A DNA stretch of 35,567 nt from DATJZH01 sp052146815 (GTDB taxonomy: Bacteria; Actinomycetota; Actinomycetes; Streptosporangiales; Streptosporangiaceae), in assembly GCA_052146815.1 (NCBI GenBank), contig JBKQMG010000171.1, positions 1-35,567 on the forward strand. Direction: 5' to 3'. This document shows, in pieces, positions 16,810 to 23,514 of the stretch. The translations under genes were made by a program, and so were the position numbers. Within the stretch, counting starts at the first letter, position 1; every line of letters begins with the position of its first letter. The notes beneath the pieces were generated by a model that saw only the letters and a list, made by a program, of their open reading frames with translations, ran no database searches and was not told the origin of the DNA.

Positions 16810-17930
16810 TACGCCTCCAGCCCGAAAGCCCTGCTGAACCGGACGTCGCCGTCCAGTGTGTCCCTGATGTCGGTGACCCCGTGCCGGATCATCAGCGCGC
16901 GCTCGATGCCGAGCCCGAACGCGAAGCCGCTGTAGCGGTCCGGGTCGATCCCGCAGGCGACCAGGACCCGCGGGTTGACCATGCCGCAGCCGGCGATCTC
17001 GATCCAGCCCTGCGACCGGCAGACCCGGCACGGCGCGCCGCCGGGGCGGCCGGAAGCTCCGCGGCACACGTGGCATTCCATCGACACGTCCGCGGACGGC
17101 TCGGTGAACGGGAAGAAGTCGGGCCGCAGCCGGGTCCGCAGGCCGGGACCGAACATCGCTTCGACGAACGTGCTGATCGCGCCGCGCAGGTCGGCCATGG
17201 TCAGGCCCTCGTCCACGGCCAGGCCCTCGATCTGGTGGAACACCGGGCTGTGCGTCGCGTCGAGGGTGTCGGTGCGGAAGCACTTGCCCGGGCTGACGAC
17301 GTACAGCGGCAGCGGGCGGGTCAGCATGGCCCTGATCTGCACGGGCGAGGTATGAGTGCGCAGCACCACGCCCGAGTGCTCGGAGCCGTCCGGTGCGGCC
17401 ACGAACATCGTGTCGTATGCCTCCCGGGCCGGGTGGTCCGGCGCGAAGTTCAGCGCGTCGAAGTTGTACCACTCGGCCTCGACCTCGGGTCCCTCGGCGA
17501 CCTCGTAGCCCATGCCGACGAAAATATCGACCAGGCGCTCGGCGACGGTGGTCACCGGATGCCGCGCGCCGGCCGGGATCCGGTCCCATGGCAGCGTCAC
17601 ATCCGCGGTTTCCTCGACGAGGACGCGGCGGTCGCGCTCGGCTTCCAGTTCCTGCTGCCGGGTGGCGAGCGCCTGCCGGATGACGCCCTGGGCCGCGCCG
17701 ACGCGCTTGCCGGCCTCGGCCCTGGCCGCCGGCGGCAGCGCGCCGATCTCGGCGTTCGCCAGCCTGACCGGTGCCCGGTCCCCCGCGTGCGCCAGCCGGG
17801 CGGCCTTCAGTTTCTCGAGGTCGCCGGCGGCCGCGATCGCGGCCAGCGCATCGTCGGTCACCCGCTCGATCGCGTCAGCCGACAGTGCGGCCACCTCGAC
17901 CGGGTCGTAGCTCTTATTCGGTGCGGACAT
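16809..17930 (-). CDS. pheS: Phenylalanyl-tRNA synthetase alpha subunit
   Basis: Catalytic chain of the same enzyme. It has an N-terminal coiled-coil arm (about residues 1-100) and the class II core: RTHTSPVQIRAM (motif 2 area), FHQIEGL, the DFFPFTEPSADV segment, and GFAFGLGIERALMIRHGVTDIR (motif 3). A four-cysteine insert, CHVC and CRVC about a dozen residues apart, around residue 290 suggests a zinc knuckle; such inserts occur in a subset of PheS proteins. The ATG has GGGAG and AGGGG upstream. It overlaps pheT by one base. The 173-base stretch upstream holds a perfect palindrome and a small ORF. Confidence 0.97.
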   Translation of the reverse strand: MSAPNKSYDPVEVAALSADAIERVTDDALAAIAAAGDLEKLKAARLAHAGDRAPVRLANAEIGALPPAARAEAGKRVGAAQGVIRQALATRQQELEAERDRRVLVEETADVTLPWDRIPAGARHPVTTVAERLVDIFVGMGYEVAEGPEVEAEWYNFDALNFAPDHPAREAYDTMFVAAPDGSEHSGVVLRTHTSPVQIRAMLTRPLPLYVVSPGKCFRTDTLDATHSPVFHQIEGLAVDEGLTMADLRGAISTFVEAMFGPGLRTRLRPDFFPFTEPSADVSMECHVCRGASGRPGGAPCRVCRSQGWIEIAGCGMVNPRVLVACGIDPDRYSGFAFGLGIERALMIRHGVTDIRDTLDGDVRFSRAFGLEA

Positions 17931-17956
17931 CGCCCCTGTCTCCCTGCGGTCACCGA

Positions 17957-18061
17957 TTAATGGTCCAGCGCGCTGGCCGCCCGTGCGGCCGCACGGGCGG
18001 CGCAGTGCTCATGCCAGCGGCAGGCTTCATCGAGCCAGCGCGTGACTGACCAGCGCCGCAT
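17957..18061 (-). CDS. Possible 34-codon leader ORF before pheS
   Basis: From ATG at 18061 (minus) a frame of 34 codons begins MRRWSVTRWLDEACRWHEH and ends with TAA 27 bases before the pheS ATG. It has three Trp and two Cys codons but no Phe codon, so it does not fit a classical Phe attenuation peptide. It has no clear ribosome site. The Ala/Arg-rich second half is the translation of the palindrome at 17976-18001. It may be a real small gene, a leader or chance. Confidence 0.3.
   Translation of the reverse strand: MRRWSVTRWLDEACRWHEHCAARAAARAASALDH
17976..18001. terminator. Perfect 26-base palindrome between the kinase gene and pheS
   Basis: The 26 bases are fully self-complementary (half-site GCCGCCCGTGCGG, repeated as its reverse complement). 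As RNA this folds into a very stable hairpin without a U-tract, the I-shaped form often used as terminator in actinomycetes. It follows the kinase gene and precedes pheS, so it may end kinase transcription, attenuate pheST, or both. A dimeric protein-binding site is also possible. Confidence 0.55.
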
Positions 18062-18103
18062 GCGGCCCGGCCGGTCGGGAATCGCCCCCCGAGCGCCCGC
18101 CAG

Positions 18104-19255
18104 TCAGCCGAAGTCGGGCGTGCCGGCGGGCATGGTAAATCGGAACTCGGCGCCGCCGCCGGGCGCCTGCGCCACGGTGATCGTACCGCCGTGCGCCTCG
18201 ACCAGGCCCTTCACGATGAACAGGCCGAGACCAGCACCACCGCGGCGCTTCGCGCGCCAGAACCGGCGGAACACTCGCGGGGCCAGCTCGGGCTCGATGC
18301 CCTGGCCCTGGTCGCGGACGCATACCGTCACGCCAGGGGTCCCTGCGACCACCGTCGGCTCCACCACGGTGCTAACCGTACCAGCACCGTGCCGGAGCGC
18401 ATTCTCGATCAGGTTTCCGAGGATCTGGTCGACCTTGTCGGCGTCCAGCCACGTCTCGGGCAGCCCACCGGAGGCGGCGACCTCAAACCGGTCCGCGGCG
18501 TCGCCCGCGGCGACCCGGCCGCTGATCATCTTGGCCACCCTGGCCGGGACGTCCACCAGTTCCCGGTGCACTTCGATGCGCCCGGCTTCGATCCGCGATA
18601 CGTCGAGCAGCTCGGTAATGAGCCGGGTGACCCGGTCCGCGTCGGCGTTGACCGTCTCGAGCATGACCCGCTTCTGGTCGTCGGTGAACCTGGTCCACTT
18701 GGCCAGCAGCGTCGCGGTGAAGCCCTTGACGCTGGTCAGCGGGGAGCGCAGCTCATGCGCGACGGTGGAGACCAGGTCCGCCCGGCTGCGCTCTATCCGC
18801 TCCCGCTGCGCGGTGTCGCGCAGCGTCACCGCCAGCCGCCGGACTGCGCCGTGACCCCGGTGCCAGTTCTCCCGGCGGCGCCCGCCGCGCGGGTAGCGGA
18901 CATAGCCGATGCTGACGAGCAGTTCGGTCCCGTTGGCCAGGTACAGCGACCGCTCGGGGTGCCTGGTCCGGGTCGACAGCCCGTCGTAGGGCCGCGAATG
19001 CTGCCACCAGCACCGGCCCTCGAGGTCGTGCAGCGGCAGCACGTGCCGGATGTCACGGCCGACGGCGTGCCGCGCGGCGATGCCGGTCAGGCGGACGGCG
19101 GCCCGGTTGAAGACGGTGATCCGGCCGGCGTGGTCGGCGACGATGAGGCCGTCAGGCAGGTCGTCAGCGCAGACCAGCCCGCTGCTGAGATCGGCTGCCG
19201 CCCGCGGGGCGGCCGTCAATGCAGCCGTCGCCTGGCCCGACACGATCCCGTCCAC
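18104..19255 (-). CDS. Soluble PAS-domain sensor histidine kinase
   Basis: About 383 residues with no membrane segment. A PAS domain (roughly residues 20-130; GLIVADHAGRITVFNRAAVRLTG) is followed by HisKA with the phospho-acceptor His in TVAHELRSPLTSVKGF (about residue 167) and a HATPase domain with N box DQILGNLIENALRHG, G1 box VRDQGQGI and G2 box GAGLGLFIVKGLVEAHGG. All catalytic boxes look intact. No response regulator is adjacent. Streptomyces genomes carry a similar kinase at this place beside pheS (from memory). GTG at 19255 is chosen: GGAGG lies ten bases upstream, and the frame above it, open to 19393, is Arg/Gly/Pro-rich and unlike protein. Signal and target are unknown. Confidence 0.85.
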   Translation of the reverse strand: MDGIVSGQATAALTAAPRAAADLSSGLVCADDLPDGLIVADHAGRITVFNRAAVRLTGIAARHAVGRDIRHVLPLHDLEGRCWWQHSRPYDGLSTRTRHPERSLYLANGTELLVSIGYVRYPRGGRRRENWHRGHGAVRRLAVTLRDTAQRERIERSRADLVSTVAHELRSPLTSVKGFTATLLAKWTRFTDDQKRVMLETVNADADRVTRLITELLDVSRIEAGRIEVHRELVDVPARVAKMISGRVAAGDAADRFEVAASGGLPETWLDADKVDQILGNLIENALRHGAGTVSTVVEPTVVAGTPGVTVCVRDQGQGIEPELAPRVFRRFWRAKRRGGAGLGLFIVKGLVEAHGGTITVAQAPGGGAEFRFTMPAGTPDFG

Positions 19256-19470
19256 CGCAGCGCCGCCTCCGCGTTGCCTGGTCCCCGGCACACGGAAAAC
19301 ACGGCCTGCCGCCGGTCCGGGGGGTGACCTGCGGCCTGCCCGGCTGCGCCGGCTCACCGGCCAGTGACCCTGGCCGGGGCGCTCATGACGCAACGTGGTC
19401 AGACTCTAGCGCGTCCGGCACGCCGCCCGGCACCCCCGGATGCCCGGAGAATGCGCACGGTTGCCTATAT

Positions 19471-19488
19471 GTCCCCGCTGGCGGGGAC
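19471..19488. terminator. Short GC hairpin downstream of the His-rich gene
   Basis: GTCCCCG, CTGG loop, CGGGGAC form a perfect 7-bp stem about 50 bases after the His-rich protein stop. On the minus strand it is followed by ATATAGG, which looks like a -10 box rather than a U-tract, so the site could both end the small gene and precede a kinase promoter. The rest of 19256-19536 shows no other gene. Confidence 0.4.
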
Positions 19489-19536
19489 CTTTGCCCCGGC
19501 GCGCGGAGCGGCCGGCGACGCGGATTCCAGGAGCGG

Positions 19537-19710
19537 TCAGCGGTGCTCGTCGTGCTCGTCGTAGTGACCGGCATGCTCGGCGTGCCGGTGCCCGTCGTGC
19601 AGGTAATCCACGTGGTCGTCGTGCTGCACGGCCTGATGTCCGCAGCTCTCGCCGTGGACGTGCTCATGCTCGTCCTGGTCGTGCTGGCGGTGGTCTGAAG
19701 GAGTAGTCAT
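19537..19710 (-). CDS. Histidine-rich metal-binding microprotein
   Basis: A 57-residue protein starting MTTPSDHRQHDQDEHEHVHG. Fifteen residues are His, nine Asp and six Glu, with a single Cys in GESCGHQAVQHDDHVDYLHDG and a final HYDEHDEHR. Small His-rich proteins with a CGH...HGDHVDYxHDGHxH pattern are common in actinobacteria and are presumed zinc or nickel binders; this fits that pattern. The codon pattern supports only this frame. There is no ribosome site, but TATCGT lies six bases before the ATG, the arrangement expected for a leaderless transcript. No Zur-like AT-rich palindrome is evident. It lies between the RNA methyltransferase and kinase genes. Confidence 0.8.
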   Translation of the reverse strand: MTTPSDHRQHDQDEHEHVHGESCGHQAVQHDDHVDYLHDGHRHAEHAGHYDEHDEHR

Positions 19711-19772
19711 CTGCCGACGATAACTCAGGCGCGGCGAGCAGCCGGCCCGGGGTGCTGACTGGCCCGGAGGAC

Positions 19773-20639
19773 TCAGCCAGGGCGGGCCGCCGCCCGCTGA
19801 GCCCGGGCCGAGGAGTACAGGCACACCGCCGCGGCAGCGGCAAGATTGAGGCTCTCGGCCCGGCCGTAAATCGGCACGGCGACCGCGTCGTCGGCGAGCG
19901 CGGCCAGTTCGGCGGGCAGCCCCCAGGCCTCGTTCCCGAACAGCCACGCGGTGGGCCCGGCGAGCTCGCCTGCCTGCTCCAGGTCGTCTAGCCCGCGCTT
20001 GGCGCTGCCCTCGGCGGCCAGCAGCCGCAGCCCCGCGCCGCGCAGCGCAGCGGCCGCCGCCGCCGCGGAGACGCCCGCGACCACGGGCAGGTGAAACAGG
20101 CTGCCCGCGGCCGAGCGCACGCACTTGCTGTTGTAGGGGTCGACCGACGCATCAGCGAAAACGACGCCGTCGGCGCCTGCGGCGTCGGCGGTCCGCAGCA
20201 CCGTCCCCGCGTTCCCCGGGTCACGGACGTTCGCCAGCATCGCGACCAGCCGGGGCGCGGCGTCCGCCAGCTGCGCGAGCGGGACGTCGGTGAACGCGCA
20301 GACTCCGAGCAGTCCCTGCGGAGTGATGGTCTGGGCCAGCTCGGCCATCACCTCGCCGCTGACCGTGTGCACGGCCGCGCCCTGCGCGGCCGCCTGCCCG
20401 ACGAGGTCGGCGTGCCGGGACCGGGCCGGGGCGGTGACGAAGAGCTCGGTCAGCACGCCCGGCGAGCGCAGCGCCTCGGCCACCGACTGCGGGCCTTCCG
20501 CCAGGAAGGCGCGGGCCCGCTGCCGCAATGCGCGCTTGGCCAGCTGGCGCGCGGCCTTGACGAGCGGCGAGCGGATGCTGGTGATCTCGCCGGCCGCCGC
20601 GTGCGGGCCGGGCCGGCCGCCCGCCGCGGCCGCCGTCAT
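19773..20639 (-). CDS. TrmH/SpoU-family RNA 2'-O-methyltransferase
   Basis: SAM-dependent ribose methylase of the SPOUT superfamily, 288 residues. The N-terminal substrate-binding domain (ITSIRSPLVKAARQLAKRALR, AFLAEGPQSVAEAL) is followed by the knotted catalytic domain with motif 1 NVRDPGNAGTVLRTADAAGA, motif 2 LFGNEAWGL and motif 3 VPIYGRAESLNLAAAAAVCLY. It resembles the 23S rRNA methylases of the RlmB/TsnR/AviRb type, some of which give antibiotic resistance, but its location beside rplT in the usual actinobacterial order argues for a housekeeping enzyme. The exact target nucleotide cannot be read. It follows rplT by 34 bases. Confidence 0.92.
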   Translation of the reverse strand: MTAAAAGGRPGPHAAAGEITSIRSPLVKAARQLAKRALRQRARAFLAEGPQSVAEALRSPGVLTELFVTAPARSRHADLVGQAAAQGAAVHTVSGEVMAELAQTITPQGLLGVCAFTDVPLAQLADAAPRLVAMLANVRDPGNAGTVLRTADAAGADGVVFADASVDPYNSKCVRSAAGSLFHLPVVAGVSAAAAAAALRGAGLRLLAAEGSAKRGLDDLEQAGELAGPTAWLFGNEAWGLPAELAALADDAVAVPIYGRAESLNLAAAAAVCLYSSARAQRAAARPG

Positions 20640-20673
20640 GCTGGTCCTGCCTGGCCCGGAAACCGTGTCCTGC

Positions 20674-21063
20674 CTACGCCGCGGCCGAGCCTGCCGCGCC
20701 GTCGGCCGCGGGCAGGGCGCCCCTGGCCACGACCACGAGCGCCGAGAACGACTGCGGATCGGCGACCGCCATCTCGGCCAGCATCCGCCGGTCGACGTCG
20801 ACGCCCGCGATCCGCAGGCCCTGGATGAACCTGTTGTACGTCATGCCTTCCGCCCGCGCGGCGGCATTGATGCGCTGGATCCACAGCCGCCGGAACGCGC
20901 CCTTGCGGTCCTTGCGATCGCGGTAGGCGTACGTCATCGAGTGGAGCATCTGCTCCTTGGCCTTGCGGTACAGCCGGGACCGCTGGCCCCGGTAACCGCT
21001 CGCCCGCTCGAGGACGACCCTGCGCTTCTTATGGGCATTGACCGCCCGCTTCACGCGTGCCAT
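20674..21063 (-). CDS. rplT: 50S ribosomal protein L20
   Basis: Binds 23S rRNA early in 50S assembly. The start MARVKRAVNAHKKRR and the segments SGYRGQRSRLYRKAKEQ, YAYRDRKDRKGAFRRLWIQRINAAAR and YNRFIQGL are diagnostic. It has 129 residues, slightly longer than usual because of an Ala/Gly-rich tail. In many bacteria L20 represses its own operon by binding the infC leader; here infC-rpmI-rplT lie in that order on the same strand. Confidence 0.98.
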   Translation of the reverse strand: MARVKRAVNAHKKRRVVLERASGYRGQRSRLYRKAKEQMLHSMTYAYRDRKDRKGAFRRLWIQRINAAARAEGMTYNRFIQGLRIAGVDVDRRMLAEMAVADPQSFSALVVVARGALPAADGAAGSAAA

Positions 21064-21091
21064 GTGTTCGACTCCCTTGAGGCGGGCCGGG

Positions 21092-21286
21092 TCACTTGCC
21101 CAGCAATCTCTTCATCTTCTTGGCGTCCGCGGGCGAGAGCACCACTTCGTTGTCCAGCCGTCGCGTGCGCGAGGTTGGCTTGTGCTCGAAGTAGTGGCTG
21201 CGGTTAGCCCTGCGGCGCATGATCTTGCCCGTGCCCGTCAGCCGGAACCGCTTATTGGCGCCGCTGTGCGTCTTCATCTTCGGCAT
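21092..21286 (-). CDS. rpmI: 50S ribosomal protein L35
   Basis: A 64-residue basic protein, MPKMKTHSGANKRFRLTGTG onward, matching L35 over its full length with the closing DAKKMKRLLGK. The ATG has GGAG ten bases upstream. The upstream open frame to 21406 is not coding. It sits between infC and rplT, 28 bases from the latter. Confidence 0.98.
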   Translation of the reverse strand: MPKMKTHSGANKRFRLTGTGKIMRRRANRSHYFEHKPTSRTRRLDNEVVLSPADAKKMKRLLGK

Positions 21287-21436
21287 GTCGCCGTTTCTCC
21301 ATTCTGGCGTGCTGTCGGCACGGTCCTGCCGGCGCCTGCCGCGCGGGGCTCCGCGCGGCAGGCGTAACTGCTCTGCGGCGCCGCGATCGATTGCGGCGGC
21401 CGTCAACTGCGGGTCAAATCTGTGGCGCTCCGGCGG

Positions 21437-22117
21437 TCAGCCCGCTTGCGCCCGCGGACCGGGCCTGGCTGCCTCGCTCTGCGCGGGCGCCGCGGCTCGT
21501 GCCGCCGTCTGGCTCGGGGCCACCGGGCGCGGGGACGGGACCGCCCGCTCGGCGGTCGCGCGGGCGCTGGCCCGTGCCTCCACCTTCTCGGTCCTGGCCT
21601 CCGCCTTCCGCTTGTGCGGCCCGATCACCATGATCATGTTCCGGCCGTCCTGCTTGGGTGCCGACTCGACAAAGCCGAGTTCCTCGACGTCGCCCGCCAG
21701 CCGCTGCAGCAGCTTGTATCCCAGCTCGGGCCGGGACTGCTCGCGACCGCGGAACATGATCGTCACCTTGACCTTGTCACCCGCCCGCAGGAACCGCTCG
21801 ACGTGGCCCTTCTTGGTGCCGTAGTCGTGCGGGTCGATCTTCGGGCGGAGCTTGATCTCCTTGATGACGGTCTGCGTCTGGTTCTTGCGCGACTCCCTGG
21901 CCTTGAGAGCTGACTCGTACTTGAACTTGCCGTAGTCCATCAGCTTGCACACGGGTGGTCGCGCGGTCGGCGCGACCTCGACGAGATCGAGGTCTGCCTC
22001 CTGGGCCAGCCGGAGCGCATCATTGATCGCGACGATCCCGATCTGCTCGCCGGCCGGGCCGACCAGCCGCACTTCGGGGACGCGGATACGCTCGTTGATA
22101 CGAGGTTCGGTGCTGAT
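21437..22117 (-). CDS. infC: Translation initiation factor IF-3, probable ATC start
   Basis: IF3 binds the 30S subunit and rejects wrong start codons and tRNAs. N-domain: EPRINERIRVPEVRLVGPAGEQIGIV; linker and C-domain: PPVCKLMDYGKFKYE, IKEIKLRPKIDPHDY, KVKVTIMFRGREQSRPE, GRNMIMVIGPHK. A roughly 50-residue Ala/Arg/Glu-rich tail follows, longer than in E. coli but common in actinomycetes. Homology begins at ISTEPRIN; a perfect ribosome site AAGGAGGT (plus 121-128 of the 22 kb block, 22121-22128) lies just upstream of ATC at 22117. An in-frame GTG at 22135 overlaps upstream of that ribosome site and lacks its own. An ATC start would be the counterpart of the ATT start of E. coli infC. With ATC it has 226 residues. 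Confidence 0.95.
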   Translation of the reverse strand: MSTEPRINERIRVPEVRLVGPAGEQIGIVAINDALRLAQEADLDLVEVAPTARPPVCKLMDYGKFKYESALKARESRKNQTQTVIKEIKLRPKIDPHDYGTKKGHVERFLRAGDKVKVTIMFRGREQSRPELGYKLLQRLAGDVEELGFVESAPKQDGRNMIMVIGPHKRKAEARTEKVEARASARATAERAVPSPRPVAPSQTAARAAAPAQSEAARPGPRAQAG

Positions 22118-22620
22118 GTGACCTCCTTGTGTCACGTGCTGCCTGCGCGGGACTGTCCCGGCAGGATCTGCCCTGGGATACCTGCCCGCTTCATGCAGAA
22201 GGCCCCACAGCGATACGCATGCGGGGCCACCATGAGCGCGATCAGAAACTGCCCGGCAGCCGCCGGGATGTCCCTGCGCCCGGCCCGGCGGCGAGCCGGG
22301 CCTGACGTATCGCGCAGACACTCGCGACCGACTCGCGTACTGCGCGCCGACGTGCTGCGTCCGGCCTGACCGGCCAGCCCGAAGGCCGGCTGGCTTGCCG
22401 TCCAGGCCCTGCAGCTTGCGCCCGGGGCTGTCCGGCATGGCTACCCGCCAGCAGCGAGCTGGCTAGGTGGGAGGCGGCCGTGGTGGTCCTCCGCTTACGC
22501 GTCCGGCACGGCAGGCGCCGGACTTCTCGTCACGCAAGAGTAACGCATAACCCCTCCCCGTGGTATTCCGCGCCCGCGATCGTATTTCCGCTGGCGCCGC
22601 TCTTTCCGCTGTCGGCCCGC
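22118..22620 (-). promoter_or_regulatory. Hairpin-rich infC leader region
   Basis: About 500 bases without a credible gene, upstream of infC. In order away from infC: a hairpin at 22142-22166 (CCTGC...GCAGG with inner GGGA/TCCC); a 9-bp stem at 22201-22228 (GGCCCC...GGGGCC); an 8-bp perfect stem at 22282-22302 (GGCCCGGC, loop GGCGA, GCCGGGCC); a 7-bp stem at 22373-22394; and a 7-bp stem at 22501-22523 (GTCCGGC...GCCGGAC), which may terminate aroE. In several bacteria this operon is controlled by a structured leader bound by L20. No -35/-10 pair convinced me; TACTCT near 22539 is one weak -10. Confidence 0.55.
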
Positions 22621-23445
22621 TCACCTCGGGGCGCGGGCCGACAGCGCCGCCAGGCCCGCGGCCCGCATGGCGCCGGCTGGGGCAGCCTGCCCGGTCATCA
22701 GCGTGACCTGGCCGGCGGCCTGTTGCAGCAGCAGGTCGAACCCGCTGGCGACCGCCGCGCCCGCGGCTGCGGCGGCCGAGGCGAGCGGGGTCGGCCACGG
22801 CTGATAAATCACGTCGAGGACGGCGGCCGGGACGAGAGCGGAAATGGCCACCCGCTGCGCATAAATGTCGGCTCCCCCGGCGGTCACGGTGGAAATCAGC
22901 AGGCCGCCGCGTTCGCGCGGCAGCTGGCCGAACGGGACCAGCCGGACGTCAGCGCCGAGACGCCAGGCCGCGGCGAGCAGGTCTGCGGCCCGCCCCGGGT
23001 CGCGGACAGCCACCTCGGCCTGGCGGATGCCGAGCGCGCGCAGGGCAGCCAGCGCGGCGCAGGCGGTGGCGCCCGCGCCGAGGATCATGGCGGAGCCGGC
23101 CGCCGGGGCGCCGGCCTGCGCCAGCGCGGTCACCATGCCGGGCACGTCGGTGTTGTAGCCGCGGCGGGCTCCGCCGGCGAAGACCACGGTGTTGGCCCCG
23201 CCCACCTCGGCCGCGAGCGGCTCCGTCTCGTCGAGCAGCGGGAGGACGGCCCGCTTGAGCGGCATGGTCAGCGACAGGCCGGCCCAGGCCGGTCCGCAGG
23301 AGTCCAGCAGGCCGGGCAGCCGCGCCTCATCGCATTCAATGGCCTCGTAGGTCCAGCCGGACAGGCCGAGCGCCTGGTAGGCGGCCTCGTGCAGGACCGG
23401 TGACAGCGAATGCGCGATGGGCGAGCCGAGCACTGCGGCCCTCAT
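22621..23445 (-). CDS. aroE: Shikimate 5-dehydrogenase
   Basis: NADPH-dependent reduction of 3-dehydroshikimate in aromatic amino-acid synthesis. The 274-residue protein has the shikimate site LGSPIAHSLSPVLHEAAY, the catalytic lysine in LSLTMPLKRAVLP, GGANTVVF, NTDVPGM, the nucleotide motif ILGAGATACAALAAL, and the closing FDLLLQQAAGQ. Length is normal. It lies 69 bases after mltG on the same strand; the ATG has only a weak ribosome site. The usual companions aroC, aroK and aroB do not follow; infC does. Confidence 0.96.
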   Translation of the reverse strand: MRAAVLGSPIAHSLSPVLHEAAYQALGLSGWTYEAIECDEARLPGLLDSCGPAWAGLSLTMPLKRAVLPLLDETEPLAAEVGGANTVVFAGGARRGYNTDVPGMVTALAQAGAPAAGSAMILGAGATACAALAALRALGIRQAEVAVRDPGRAADLLAAAWRLGADVRLVPFGQLPRERGGLLISTVTAGGADIYAQRVAISALVPAAVLDVIYQPWPTPLASAAAAAGAAVASGFDLLLQQAAGQVTLMTGQAAPAGAMRAAGLAALSARAPR

Positions 23446-23514
23446 GCCCGCGGCAGCCTCATGTGGTGACCCGCGCCCGGCTGTCTCTTTTCCAGTGGCC
23501 TCATCCTGGAGACC

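Noticed and set aside
14107..17589. PheT extended to 1160 residues
   Set aside because: The upstream part lies in pheS out of frame and is low-complexity; the TAATG junction at 16809-16811 fixes the start.
16881..17960. Plus-strand frame opposite pheS
   Set aside because: It is a shadow of the pheS gene, with no recognisable domain.
17931..18103. T-box or Phe attenuator peptide upstream of pheS
   Set aside because: No T-box consensus and no run of Phe codons; only a palindrome and an unrelated small frame are present.
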